In this document: in pieces, positions 1 through 6,944 of the stretch | How positions within the stretch are numbered: position 1 is the stretch's first letter | Layout of the letters: each line of letters starts with the position of its first letter | DNA from: a virus | DNA: 64,000 bases | Strand: one strand, 5' to 3' | Virus record (IMG/VR): IMGVR_UViG_3300025127_007327 | Location: 1 to 64,000 of that record | Translations under genes and position numbers: made by a program | The notes under the pieces: generated by a model | The model's input: only the letters and a program-made list of their open reading frames with translations | Told to the model about the DNA's origin: nothing | The model's database searches: none

Positions 1-560
1 CATTTGAAGCAATATTGATTGAATACTTTAGAAGAGAAGGTCAGATGGAAGGTGGTGCCTATGTTAATTTAGCAATGCAAATTGAAGACAGAGATTTGAC
101 ATCATATGAGTGGGATCTAGAAACTGACGGAGAGTACAGTGACTCTTATGAATCCACTGCTAGCAATACTTTCTACTATGATCCTGAAGAATTCGGTGTT
201 AGTCTCGATGTATTAAAGCAAATCACAGACTCTCGCGACTTTAGAATTGAGTTGAGAAGACAATTATTGGAAGAACCAAGAAAAGCCGAAAATACCCAAT
301 ATTATCTGCAAATGAATGCAACAACTGTGGAACAGGGTGGGGAGATTAAATTTACCACTGTATTCTCGATAAATGTTGACGAGCCTGATATTATGGCTGG
401 ACTTTTTAGAGAGCTTGTAGAGGGCGATATGGACGATGAAGATAACCTTAATGTGGTATACAGGAGAGTAATGGCTCAAGCAGTCAAAGCACGACAGCCT
501 GCATCGATGCAAACAAATGAATCGTTAGTTAGTAATTGGAAGGACTATTTAAGATTATGA
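1..560 (+). CDS. Hypothetical phage protein, 5' end cut off by the window
   Basis: The open frame is already running at the first complete codon (base 3) and continues to the TGA at 558-560, so the true start lies upstream; a TTG at 15 is an unlikely start. The visible 186 residues are acidic and end in a short amphipathic helix, SNWKDYLRL, which resembles the NWR(E/K)YL peptide at the N-termini of the proteins at 2835-4582. The family is not recognised. The downstream gene overlaps its stop by ATGA, so the two are translationally coupled. A head or internal-protein role is only suggested by the neighbours. Confidence 0.7.
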   Translation, partial: FEAILIEYFRREGQMEGGAYVNLAMQIEDRDLTSYEWDLETDGEYSDSYESTASNTFYYDPEEFGVSLDVLKQITDSRDFRIELRRQLLEEPRKAENTQYYLQMNATTVEQGGEIKFTTVFSINVDEPDIMAGLFRELVEGDMDDEDNLNVVYRRVMAQAVKARQPASMQTNESLVSNWKDYLRL

Positions 561-1081
561 GTGTTACTGAAGAAAACTTAAAACAAATTGTCATGGAAGA
601 ATTAGAACAAGTTCTTCTTGAAAAATGTTGGCCGGGCTATGAAAAGAAAGGCATGAAAAAGATGTTTGGTAAAATGTATCCAAACTGTGTCAAAAAGAAG
701 AAAGGAAAGAAACGTAAAAAAAAGCGTAAGAATGAGAATGCTGAGCTTTATGAAGCAGATCCTAAGAAGGGTACTGGAAAGAAACCAAAAGGCTCTGGAA
801 GGCGCTTATACACGGATGAAAACCCAAGTGATACAGTCTCTGTTAAGTTTTCAACCGTTCAAGACATCAAAGACACACTTTCAAAAGACTCTTTCAAGTC
901 TAAATCCCATAAACGTCAATCACAAATTATTAATTTGATACACCAACGAGCAAGGGCAGCGTATAATAATGCTAAAGACCCAAAAGTAAAAGCACGTTTA
1001 AAAAAATCATATGATTACGCTAAAAAGCGTAAAGAAGCATCAAAGAAAAAGACTCAAAGAATGAATAAGGCGAAAAAATGA
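557..1081 (+). CDS. Lys-rich DUF5872-like phage protein
   Basis: A 174-residue, extremely basic protein in three parts. An N-terminal amphipathic helix ends in QVLLE. A CWPGY...KKMFGKMYPNCV segment follows, a pattern I know from marine phage proteins. A Lys-rich linker then leads to a conserved-looking block beginning KKGTGKKPKGSGRRLYTDEN, which I recognise from memory as DUF5872, found in phages and large DNA viruses. The ATG at 557 overlaps the upstream stop (ATGA) and is preferred to the upstream TTG at 536. The basic charge suggests DNA or prohead-core contact. LLE at the end of the first helix fits a prohead-protease-type (L/I)-x-E site, but this is inference. Confidence 0.75.
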   Translation: MSVTEENLKQIVMEELEQVLLEKCWPGYEKKGMKKMFGKMYPNCVKKKKGKKRKKKRKNENAELYEADPKKGTGKKPKGSGRRLYTDENPSDTVSVKFSTVQDIKDTLSKDSFKSKSHKRQSQIINLIHQRARAAYNNAKDPKVKARLKKSYDYAKKRKEASKKKTQRMNKAKK

Positions 1082-1320
1082 GCAAATATATGAAAGATCC
1101 AGAGTATCTTTTCACTATTTTAGCTGCTTTAGTCAAAAAAAATGATGGTATTATTAGGCTTACTGAAGACGAAATAGAAGCAGTTACTAAGAAAGATTTA
1201 ATCGGTATGTATTATGAACCTGAAAATAAAGCTGTTGTTTTCAAAGAAGTTGATCAGAAAGATATTTTAAGGGCAAAAACAATTGTCAATGAAAACCCTA
1301 ACGAACAATACGACAACTAA
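1078..1320 (+). CDS. Hypothetical 80-residue protein
   Basis: Starts with an ATGA overlap on the preceding stop. A short acidic protein of 80 residues with no motif I recognise; it opens MSKYMKDPEYLF and is predicted to be mostly helical. Its 3' end overlaps the start of the ureohydrolase-like gene by about 30 bases, which supports one co-translated transcript. Confidence 0.65.
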   Translation: MSKYMKDPEYLFTILAALVKKNDGIIRLTEDEIEAVTKKDLIGMYYEPENKAVVFKEVDQKDILRAKTIVNENPNEQYDN

Positions 1321-1885
1321 TATTCTATCAATTGACATAGATTATGCTTATAGTCCAACAATTTCAGTGTATGACGACTATATTGAAGGTGTTAGAATAT
1401 CTGAAGAAGAGCAGGAGTTGATTTTACAGGAACATAATGTGCCTAAACCAACTTGTAATCCTGAAAAGATAAAAGTTCTCGAATCTGTAATTAAAAACAA
1501 AATTAATTTAAACGCACCAATTATATTGATTGAGAATCATGATCAAATATTAGATTTTTTACCAAACAATAAACAATTAGCAATATATAATTTTGACCAT
1601 CATCATGATGTATATTATCCCGGCTGGCATTCTCTCGATACTTTAGACGAGGGAAATTGGGTTTATTTTTTGAAAGATAAAAACGTTTCAGAATATATAT
1701 GGATTAGAAACGAAGACTCTGAGAATATGGACTTTGATTTGCCAGAGCTTGACTTTTTAATAGAAGAACGATATAATATAGAAAATATGCCTATGTTTGA
1801 TTTAGTCTTCTTTTGTATTTCATCAAGATGGACAGGCTCCACAGGCAAACAAAATATTATGAGGTTGATTGATTTAATATCATGA
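1289..1885 (+). CDS. UPF0489 / arginase-fold ureohydrolase-like protein
   Basis: A 198-residue protein with SIDIDYAY near residues 14-21 and FDHHHDV near 101-107. The Asp/His clusters match the metal-binding signature of the UPF0489 family, related to the arginase/agmatinase fold and to peptide arginases that turn Arg into Orn. The family therefore suggests a two-metal guanidino hydrolase, but the substrate is unknown. The ATG at 1289 is chosen; a TTG two codons earlier is the alternative. It overlaps the previous gene by about 30 bases, and the next gene, a deoxyhypusine-synthase-like enzyme, starts inside its stop codon. That pairing hints at polyamine or ornithine chemistry. The protein is shorter than arginases (about 300 residues). 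Confidence 0.7.
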   Translation: MKTLTNNTTTNILSIDIDYAYSPTISVYDDYIEGVRISEEEQELILQEHNVPKPTCNPEKIKVLESVIKNKINLNAPIILIENHDQILDFLPNNKQLAIYNFDHHHDVYYPGWHSLDTLDEGNWVYFLKDKNVSEYIWIRNEDSENMDFDLPELDFLIEERYNIENMPMFDLVFFCISSRWTGSTGKQNIMRLIDLIS

Positions 1886-2838
1886 ATGTTAGAAATTTAA
1901 TCGAAGAAAACTATTTGCACTTTAATGCTGGTGAATTGAGAGATGCCTTACGTGCTTTGGAAATCCATATCGAAAAAGGTAACAAGATATTTATCACGTT
2001 GTCGGGAGCTATGAGCACAGCCAGAATCGGCCGTTTATTGGCACCAGCCATTCAAAAAGGCTTGATTGGCGGAATCTGCTGCACCGGAGCAAACCTTGAA
2101 GAAGATGTTTTTAATGCTATTGAGGGTCATCGATATAAACAAGTTGATTGGCGTAGTTTGTCTCCGAGCGATGAAGAAAAATTAGTTAAAGATGGCTGGA
2201 ACCGCGTAACTGACACTTGTATACCTGAAAATGTTATGCAACATGTGTGGGGATTATTACTAGAATCTTGGAATGAACAAAGTGGTAAAACTCCTTATTT
2301 TCATTTGTGTTGTGTTTTAGATAAACTGATTGAAGATGGCGTTATAGTCCCACGATTAAATGAGTCTTGGGTTTGGGCAGCGCATAACGCTGGTATACCC
2401 GTATTTGTTCCCGGCTGGAGTGACAGCACAACAGGTAACATGTTTACTGCCAGTGTAAAGAAGGGTGAGATCAAAACAGGTTATAACGCTGTTGTAAGTG
2501 ATACTGAACAATTTGCGATATTAGCAAACTGGTACGAATCACAAATTACTGAATCCGGTGAAAGCCCAGCATTTCTTCAAATTGGTGGGGGTATTGCTGG
2601 AGATTGGCCGATATGTGTTGTTCCATCTTTAAGGCAAGATGAAAACAAAGATGTTCCGCATTGGGGCTACTTTTGTCAGGTTTGTGATGCACCAGCGTCG
2701 TATGGTGGGTATTCAGGGGCGCCCCCAAATGAAAAGATTACATGGGATAAAGTTTCAAGTCAAACACCTAGATTTGCTATACAATCTGATGCAAGTATTG
2801 TATTACCTTTGATATTGGACTATTTATTAACGAAATGA
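1882..2838 (+). CDS. Deoxyhypusine-synthase-like enzyme
   Basis: A 318-residue protein of full family length. Recognisable blocks are ITLSGAMSTARIG (38-50), ICCTGANLEEDVFN (65-78) and the C-terminal PPNEKITWDK (281-290) followed by SDASIVLPL (302-310). These match the deoxyhypusine synthase family, including the active-site lysine, here Lys290 at bases 2749-2751. Family enzymes use NAD to transfer the aminobutyl group of spermidine to a lysine (archaea and eukaryotes). Bacterial relatives make homospermidine or related polyamines. Bacteria lack eIF5A, so a polyamine product is the more likely role here. It is coupled to the ureohydrolase-like gene upstream (ATGA) and to the first tagged gene downstream. 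The identity is firm; the substrate is not. Confidence 0.85.
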   Translation: MNVRNLIEENYLHFNAGELRDALRALEIHIEKGNKIFITLSGAMSTARIGRLLAPAIQKGLIGGICCTGANLEEDVFNAIEGHRYKQVDWRSLSPSDEEKLVKDGWNRVTDTCIPENVMQHVWGLLLESWNEQSGKTPYFHLCCVLDKLIEDGVIVPRLNESWVWAAHNAGIPVFVPGWSDSTTGNMFTASVKKGEIKTGYNAVVSDTEQFAILANWYESQITESGESPAFLQIGGGIAGDWPICVVPSLRQDENKDVPHWGYFCQVCDAPASYGGYSGAPPNEKITWDKVSSQTPRFAIQSDASIVLPLILDYLLTK

Positions 2839-2860
2839 AACTCCTACTTGAAAATTGGCG
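2835..2860 (+). repeat. Tag repeat copy 1 (26 bases, start of coding region)
   Basis: The first 26 bases of this gene are identical to those of the genes at 3259, 3630 and 3977, including the synonymous Leu codons CTC-CTA-CTT. Identity with copy 2 extends to 33 bases. Confidence 0.95.
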
Positions 2861-3275
2861 AGAGTATGTGAACGAAGTGGTGGATGATGTATTCACGGGA
2901 AACTGTGGTATGTTTGGTATTGCCTTGGCTGAAGAAGCCCAAAGAAGGGGTATTGACGCAGCATTAGTATTTGCACATAACGCTGATACAGATGAAGAAA
3001 TGATCTATGGAGACTATAAAATTTACCATGTAGCCTTAAAGATCGGAGACAAGTATTATGATGGCAGAGGGGAAATCCGATTAAATGAATTAGTATCATT
3101 TATGTTCGAGGTGCCGGAAGATATGAATGTTGATGCTTTTAATCTTGCAAACCTAGACCAGATGAAAAGTGCTATTCGTCGCAACACGGCTTGGAGTGCG
3201 ACCTGCAAGGATTTCAAAGAAAAGGCAAAACAATTTTTAGATGAAATGGGGTATACAAATGAAACTCCTACTTGA
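2835..3275 (+). CDS. Tagged protein 1: papain-like Cys-protease-type fold
   Basis: A 146-residue protein beginning with the shared peptide MKLLLENWREYVNE. After the tag, GNCGMFGIALAEEA (about residues 22-35) supplies a candidate catalytic Cys followed by a helix. YHVALKIGDKYYDGRGEI (about 64-81) supplies a His and an Asp in the order seen in NlpC/P60- and papain-like hydrolases. The function is therefore guessed from the Cys-His-Asp arrangement only. The start overlaps the upstream stop by ATGA. It is the first of four consecutive genes with the same N-terminus. The YVNE end of the tag is a V-x-E variant of a prohead-protease-like site. Confidence 0.65.
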   Translation: MKLLLENWREYVNEVVDDVFTGNCGMFGIALAEEAQRRGIDAALVFAHNADTDEEMIYGDYKIYHVALKIGDKYYDGRGEIRLNELVSFMFEVPEDMNVDAFNLANLDQMKSAIRRNTAWSATCKDFKEKAKQFLDEMGYTNETPT

Positions 3276-3284
3276 AAATTGGCG
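3259..3284 (+). repeat. Tag repeat copy 2 (26 bases)
   Basis: Identical to the other three copies over 26 bases and to copy 1 over 33 bases. It encodes MKLLLENWR plus EYLTE. Confidence 0.95.
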
Positions 3285-3633
3285 AGAGTATTTAACAGAA
3301 AATATGAATATCAAGTCGAGCGATGATATAGAATTCTTAGTTCGTTCTATTCATATGGAAGAGGATGATTTTGTAGAGGGGGATCTGATAGATAGGATAA
3401 GGCAATATCCTTATTATATTCTTAAAGATATTGAACTTGATAAAATAGAGACGGCGTGGACAGATCTAGGCAAAGTTGATGATTATGCCGAAATGTATGA
3501 TCAAAGAGGCACAGAACCGCCTCCTGTCGTTTTAGATCACACACTATATACGATAGACGGTGCACACAGAGTAGAGGCAGCAAGAGAAGCGGGCAAAGAA
3601 AAAATAAAAGCTTATGTGGGGACATTCGGATGA
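3259..3633 (+). CDS. Tagged protein 2: ParB/sulfiredoxin-fold-like
   Basis: A 124-residue protein that starts with MKLLLENWREYLTE, so the ATG at 3259 is preferred to the in-frame ATG at 3241. The C-terminal third, PPPVVLDHTLYTIDGAHRVE followed by AAREAG, has the V-x-D(G)xHR pattern of the ParB/Srx (Spo0J N-terminal) nuclease/CTPase fold. It overlaps the previous gene by 17 bases and ends in GTFG, with its stop overlapping the next tagged start. The neighbouring gene at 3630 is a diverged relative, so a tandem duplication is likely. Its molecular role is unknown. Confidence 0.7.
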   Translation: MKLLLENWREYLTENMNIKSSDDIEFLVRSIHMEEDDFVEGDLIDRIRQYPYYILKDIELDKIETAWTDLGKVDDYAEMYDQRGTEPPPVVLDHTLYTIDGAHRVEAAREAGKEKIKAYVGTFG

Positions 3634-3655
3634 AACTCCTACTTGAAAATTGGCG
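3630..3655 (+). repeat. Tag repeat copy 3 (26 bases)
   Basis: Identical over 26 bases, after which the tag diverges to DTSWE. The five bases before the ATG (TTCGG) are shared with copy 4. Confidence 0.95.
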
Positions 3656-3980
3656 CGATACATCGTGGGAAACTGATAATGATAAGGTTACAATTGGGGA
3701 TGTGGTTGATTATTTGGGAGATGAGACTGTTAATATTAATGTTTTAGAACTCTCGCAACAATTACCGTCTTTGCCAACACAAGGAGCAGAGAGAGTAGCT
3801 GCCGCAAGTTTAGAGTATCCAATTAACGTTGTGAAGAGCGGTGGACAATATCGATATGTTCTGGATGGTAATCATCGTCTTCAAAAAGCAATCGATAAAG
3901 AGGTCGAGAGTATAAAAGCAAAAATCTTGGATCTAGATAATACAGAAACTCCAGAAGTGTTTAAGAGAACGTTCGGATGA
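3630..3980 (+). CDS. Tagged protein 3: ParB-fold-like paralogue
   Basis: A 116-residue protein starting MKLLLENWRDTSWE. YPINVVKSGGQYRYVLDGNH followed by RLQKA (about residues 63-87) is again a ParB/Srx-type DGNHR motif, and the protein ends RTFG like its upstream neighbour ends GTFG. It looks like a duplicate of the gene at 3259 that has diverged. The tag has lost the YL(N/T)E end, so if the tag is normally cleaved, this copy may not be. It is coupled by ATGA to genes on both sides. Confidence 0.7.
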   Translation: MKLLLENWRDTSWETDNDKVTIGDVVDYLGDETVNINVLELSQQLPSLPTQGAERVAAASLEYPINVVKSGGQYRYVLDGNHRLQKAIDKEVESIKAKILDLDNTETPEVFKRTFG

Positions 3981-4002
3981 AACTCCTACTTGAAAATTGG
4001 CG
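3977..4002 (+). repeat. Tag repeat copy 4 (26 bases)
   Basis: Identical over 26 bases. It encodes MKLLLENWR plus KYLNE, and the upstream TTCGG is shared with copy 3. Confidence 0.95.
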
Positions 4003-4582
4003 AAAGTATTTAAATGAAAATATTGAAACAGCAACTCGTTTATCTATTTTTGATTTTGATGAAACAATAGCATTTTCTGAAGGATATATTATTGTTATAG
4101 ATAAACAAACTGGTAAACAATTTAATATTTCATCTCAAGAAGAATATGACAAACTTAAAAATGATGGTGGTTACGAGTTTGATTTCTCTCCACTTGATCA
4201 AGTAAACAATGCAGTTGAGAATCCAAATATTACTTCTATTTTACGAGACAGACTAGCTGACTCAAATACGCAAGTCATGATTTTAACTGCTAGAGCACCG
4301 GTGGCAATCGACGATATTCACAGAGTATTACAAACTTTTGATGATCCAATTAAAACAAATAATATTATTATGATTGGCAACGAAGGTGGAAATAAAGGTG
4401 AATATGTTAGGGATGTCATACTTTCAAAATATGATAATATTAGAGAAATAGAATTTTATGATGATTCTGATAATAATATTGTTGACATGAAAGCAGTAAA
4501 AAACGAAACATCTGAAAATGGTAGAGTGGAAAACTTTGATATTTATAAAGTAGTAGAAGGTATTCCAGAAAAAGTGCCCTGA
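3977..4582 (+). CDS. Tagged protein 4: HAD-superfamily phosphatase-like
   Basis: A 201-residue protein with the shared tag MKLLLENWRKYLNE followed directly by a HAD fold. Motif I is IFDFDET (24-30, Asp26 nucleophile and Asp28), motif II is MILTAR (about residue 100), and the metal-binding motif IV is FYDDSDNN near residue 160. This matches the acid-phosphatase or polynucleotide-kinase 3'-phosphatase type of HAD protein known in phages. The substrate is not visible from sequence. It is the last tagged gene, and the next gene starts 30 bases later with its own strong ribosome site. Confidence 0.8.
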   Translation: MKLLLENWRKYLNENIETATRLSIFDFDETIAFSEGYIIVIDKQTGKQFNISSQEEYDKLKNDGGYEFDFSPLDQVNNAVENPNITSILRDRLADSNTQVMILTARAPVAIDDIHRVLQTFDDPIKTNNIIMIGNEGGNKGEYVRDVILSKYDNIREIEFYDDSDNNIVDMKAVKNETSENGRVENFDIYKVVEGIPEKVP

Positions 4583-4596
4583 GACAACTAGTTATA

Positions 4597-4613
4597 TCGT
4601 GGAGGGTTCACGA
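4597..4613 (+). promoter_or_regulatory. Small hairpin presenting a Shine-Dalgarno site
   Basis: TCGTG (4597-4601) can pair with CACGA (4609-4613). The loop holds most of the GGAGGG ribosome site, and the stem runs into the A of the ATG at 4613. The stem is only five base pairs, so its strength is uncertain. Confidence 0.4.
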
Positions 4614-4930
4614 TGTCCAGTAACGGTTGGGAAAATTATTCTAAACTTGTTTTACAACAACTAGAAACTTTGTCTGGTGGTATTGATGCATTGCGCTTGG
4701 AATTACAAGACGTTAAATATCAACTAACTGAACTTAAAGCAAGAGAAGACAAAGTTCAAGAATTAAAAGCTTGGAAGGATAAGATGGACGATATAGCATC
4801 ACCTCCACAGCTAAAAGTCGCATTACAAGAAATAGAAGAACTTAAATTATATAAGACAAAAGCAATGACTGCTTTCATGGTTGTTCAATTCGTTATGGCG
4901 ACTGCAATCGCTTTGAGTAGTTACTTCTAA
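4613..4930 (+). CDS. Coiled-coil protein with C-terminal membrane helix
   Basis: A 105-residue protein. Residues about 10-80 form a heptad-rich coiled coil (LETLSGGIDALRLELQDV and following), and residues about 85-104 form one hydrophobic helix, AFMVVQFVMATAIALSS. This layout resembles XhlA-type or small phage lysis/inner-membrane accessory proteins, but no catalytic motif supports that. It has its own strong GGAGGG site and follows the tagged-gene group without overlap. Confidence 0.65.
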   Translation: MSSNGWENYSKLVLQQLETLSGGIDALRLELQDVKYQLTELKAREDKVQELKAWKDKMDDIASPPQLKVALQEIEELKLYKTKAMTAFMVVQFVMATAIALSSYF

Positions 4931-4931
4931 G

Positions 4932-5243
4932 ATGGCAAAGGCTAAAAAAATAACTAAAGAAGCCTTACAAATTTTAAAATTAGCTGCGAAACAATTTAAT
5001 GGTTCAATACCGTATGAAGATGATTTAGAAGATATAGAACTCATACCAGAGGTCGGAATAAGCGGAACAGGTAATTTATTTTGTTATAGCCCTGATTCTA
5101 AATCATTTATAAGTCTTAAAAGAGGACAAAAAGCGGTTATATTAGATGATTATGACGGAGACGATGAAGTTTTAATTTATACTTATGATGGCTTTGTTGT
5201 TATAATACACGTAGATAATCTGATTTTTACTGGCTTTGATTGA
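4932..5243 (+). CDS. Hypothetical 103-residue protein
   Basis: Starts one base after the previous stop. Residues 1-20 are Lys/Ala-rich, and the rest is an acidic beta-rich domain ending in HVDNLIFTGFD. I do not recognise a family. The stop overlaps the start of a small membrane ORF (TGATG). Confidence 0.6.
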   Translation: MAKAKKITKEALQILKLAAKQFNGSIPYEDDLEDIELIPEVGISGTGNLFCYSPDSKSFISLKRGQKAVILDDYDGDDEVLIYTYDGFVVIIHVDNLIFTGFD

Positions 5244-5374
5244 TGTTATTTGAAATTAATAAATTCTGGAAAACAGCATTTTCAATTTTATTCTTTTTCA
5301 CACTCTATCATGTTATTGGATTTCAGCCAACAGTTATTTTATTATTGATTCTTTTGTTAAATTTTACTAATTAA
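5243..5374 (+). CDS. Small membrane protein, 43 residues
   Basis: The ATG at 5243 overlaps the preceding TGA, and the frame runs to TAA at 5372-5374. Two hydrophobic stretches (TAFSILFFFTLYHVIG and TVILLLILLL) predict two membrane helices with a short loop. Support is the overlap coupling, the near-complete hydrophobic composition and the lack of any other gene in the interval. The function is unknown; holin-like size alone is not evidence of lysis. Confidence 0.5.
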   Translation: MLFEINKFWKTAFSILFFFTLYHVIGFQPTVILLLILLLNFTN

Positions 5375-5384
5375 ACAACAGGGC

Positions 5385-5591
5385 ATGATAAAAAAAATTA
5401 AAAAATTTTACACCTATGATTATGATGGTGTGTCAAAACCCATAAGTGCAAATTATTTAGTTAATTGTATAATTGAAGGCGAAGTTAAATCAGTTGGTAT
5501 TTTTGAGCACTCTGAAGAGGCGGAAGAGCATTTAGCTAAATATTTAGGTAAAGGCTTGTGTGCTTGGATTGTCAACAATAATGAACGTTAA
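5385..5591 (+). CDS. Hypothetical 68-residue protein
   Basis: A short acidic/aromatic ORF, MIKKIKKFYTYDYDG to IVNNNER, in the same direction as all its neighbours. It is overlapped by the next start at 5581. No family is recognised. Confidence 0.5.
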   Translation: MIKKIKKFYTYDYDGVSKPISANYLVNCIIEGEVKSVGIFEHSEEAEEHLAKYLGKGLCAWIVNNNER

Positions 5592-5838
5592 AAGTGAGTT
5601 TGGTAGTTTAGTTTCAGAAAAATTTAATGTTGGTGATATTGTTCAATGGACCACTTGGGATGAAGAAACTAGCGAATGGAACTTAAATTATGGTATTTTA
5701 CTAAAAGTTGAAAATGTGATAAAATCAAACCGTATGGTTTCTATATCGACTGTTAAGCCTTTAAATGAACAATATGAAGAAAAGGAATTGTTTACTATTA
5801 GTTTAAAACTAGTAAAGAGTAGCAGCTTGAATAGTTAA
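5581..5838 (+). CDS. Hypothetical protein, possible small beta-barrel
   Basis: The ATG at 5581 is chosen over the GTG at 5560 because it overlaps the upstream stop closely. The 85 residues contain KFNVGDIVQWTTWDEE and YGILLKVENV, the usual layout of an SH3-like barrel. It resembles the small protein at 37630 (KFKVGEMVKWYLTY), so the two may be distant relatives. The function is unknown. Confidence 0.55.
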   Translation: MNVKSEFGSLVSEKFNVGDIVQWTTWDEETSEWNLNYGILLKVENVIKSNRMVSISTVKPLNEQYEEKELFTISLKLVKSSSLNS

Positions 5839-5874
5839 TTTGAACGTTAATAACTATTTATATTGAGTTTTTCT

Positions 5875-6849
5875 ATGTTTAAAATTATTTCACCAATGGT
5901 AAAACAATTTTTACCTTTCGCGCAAAAAAGAATGGGTTTCAAAAATCCACCGAAACTTTTTTTGCGAAGTGATGATAACAACGCAGAAAAACCACTGGGC
6001 AAAACAGCGTATTATGACCCAGATAATAGAAGTATTACAGTGTATGTCACCGGTCGTCATCCTAAAGATGTCATGCGTTCAATATCTCATGAGTTAGTAC
6101 ATCACTCTCAAAATTGTAGAGGCGAATTTGATAAAGTTGGTCCTATGGGTGATGGGTATGCTCAAAATGATGAGCACTTAAGAGAAATGGAACGTGAAGC
6201 ATATGAAGTTGGAAATATGTGCTTCAGAGATTGGGAAGACAGTGTAAAAAATACTACTTATTTTGAACATCTACAAAAAGGAGAAAAAAAGATGTCTACT
6301 AAAGATTGGAAAAACAAAGAAGTAACTCAGCTTCTCGCAGAAGCTTGGGGTTTTAAATTTAACTCACTTGATGAGTTTAATGAATTCAGTGGTGAGGGTG
6401 AACTTCAAGCTGAAGGTGAAGAAGAAGCAGTTGAAGAATTAGCAATGGCTAGTCGTTCTGAAAGACCTCGCAAACCAAAACTGCAAAGAGATAGGCGCCC
6501 AGATTCTGATAGAGAAGAGGAAGATAAGGTTGATGAAAGTGAAGAACTTGATGAAGGCACCGAAGAGGAGCTTGACGAGCAGTCAAAGAGTGACTTGCCC
6601 GATCGTGGCGCTGGACGTGCTGCTGGCGGCCGTCGGTTAGACGAAGAAGAGGAAGATCTTGATGAAGCTGCAAAACCTGATTATATTGATTTAGATAAAG
6701 ATGGCGACAAAGAAGAATCTATGAAGAAAGCTGCTGCTGATGCTAAGAAGAAAAAGCATGGTAAAGATGACGATGATAAGAAAAATGAGTCCGTTGATCC
6801 TTTACAAGAAGCAATTGCTAACTTACTTCGTAAGCATCTTAGAGGTTAA
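5875..6849 (+). CDS. Zinc metallopeptidase fused to an acidic phage tail region
   Basis: A 324-residue protein. Residues 1-140 hold HELVHH (His72, Glu73, His76), a zinc-peptidase HExxH motif, with a possible third ligand in the following EMEREAYE helix. Residues about 140-165 carry WKNKEVTQLLAEAWGF, a peptide I know from marine phage proteins. The rest is low-complexity acidic and basic sequence, including a DLDKDGDKEE calcium-loop-like segment. A second ATG at 6292, in frame, has its own GGAG site seven bases upstream. The acidic half may therefore also be made alone, as with scaffold and protease genes in other phages. The start is ATG 5875 rather than TTG 5863. Confidence 0.75.
   Translation: MFKIISPMVKQFLPFAQKRMGFKNPPKLFLRSDDNNAEKPLGKTAYYDPDNRSITVYVTGRHPKDVMRSISHELVHHSQNCRGEFDKVGPMGDGYAQNDEHLREMEREAYEVGNMCFRDWEDSVKNTTYFEHLQKGEKKMSTKDWKNKEVTQLLAEAWGFKFNSLDEFNEFSGEGELQAEGEEEAVEELAMASRSERPRKPKLQRDRRPDSDREEEDKVDESEELDEGTEEELDEQSKSDLPDRGAGRAAGGRRLDEEEEDLDEAAKPDYIDLDKDGDKEESMKKAAADAKKKKHGKDDDDKKNESVDPLQEAIANLLRKHLRG
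6292..6849 (+). CDS. Possible internal in-frame product of the metallopeptidase gene
   Basis: The ATG at 6292 lies in the same frame as the larger gene and follows AAAAAGGAGAAAAAAAG, a good ribosome site inside coding sequence. It would yield 185 residues starting MSTKDWKNKEV, the point where the peptidase domain ends. This is an inference from the ribosome site and the domain border only. Confidence 0.4.
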   Translation: MSTKDWKNKEVTQLLAEAWGFKFNSLDEFNEFSGEGELQAEGEEEAVEELAMASRSERPRKPKLQRDRRPDSDREEEDKVDESEELDEGTEEELDEQSKSDLPDRGAGRAAGGRRLDEEEEDLDEAAKPDYIDLDKDGDKEESMKKAAADAKKKKHGKDDDDKKNESVDPLQEAIANLLRKHLRG

Positions 6850-6864
6850 GAACATGTCCGGTAA

Positions 6865-6906
6865 GTATAAAAGTTGCTCTTAAATTGAGCAGGAATAAGT
6901 TTATAC
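6865..6906 (+). other. Imperfect hairpin between genes
   Basis: GTATAAA (6865-6871) pairs with TTTATAC (6900-6906), enclosing TGCTC (6875-6879) paired with GAGCA (6887-6891). It sits in the 95-base gap before the gene at 6945. There is no T-run, so it is not a convincing terminator. A processing or stability element is possible. Confidence 0.35.
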
Positions 6907-6944
6907 AAAAACTATTATTATTACATTCAAAAGAGGAACAAACA

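Noticed and set aside
6854-6883. A nine-codon ORF (MSGKYKSCS) after the metallopeptidase gene
   Set aside because: It is too short, has no ribosome site, and lies mostly in the hairpin at 6865-6906.
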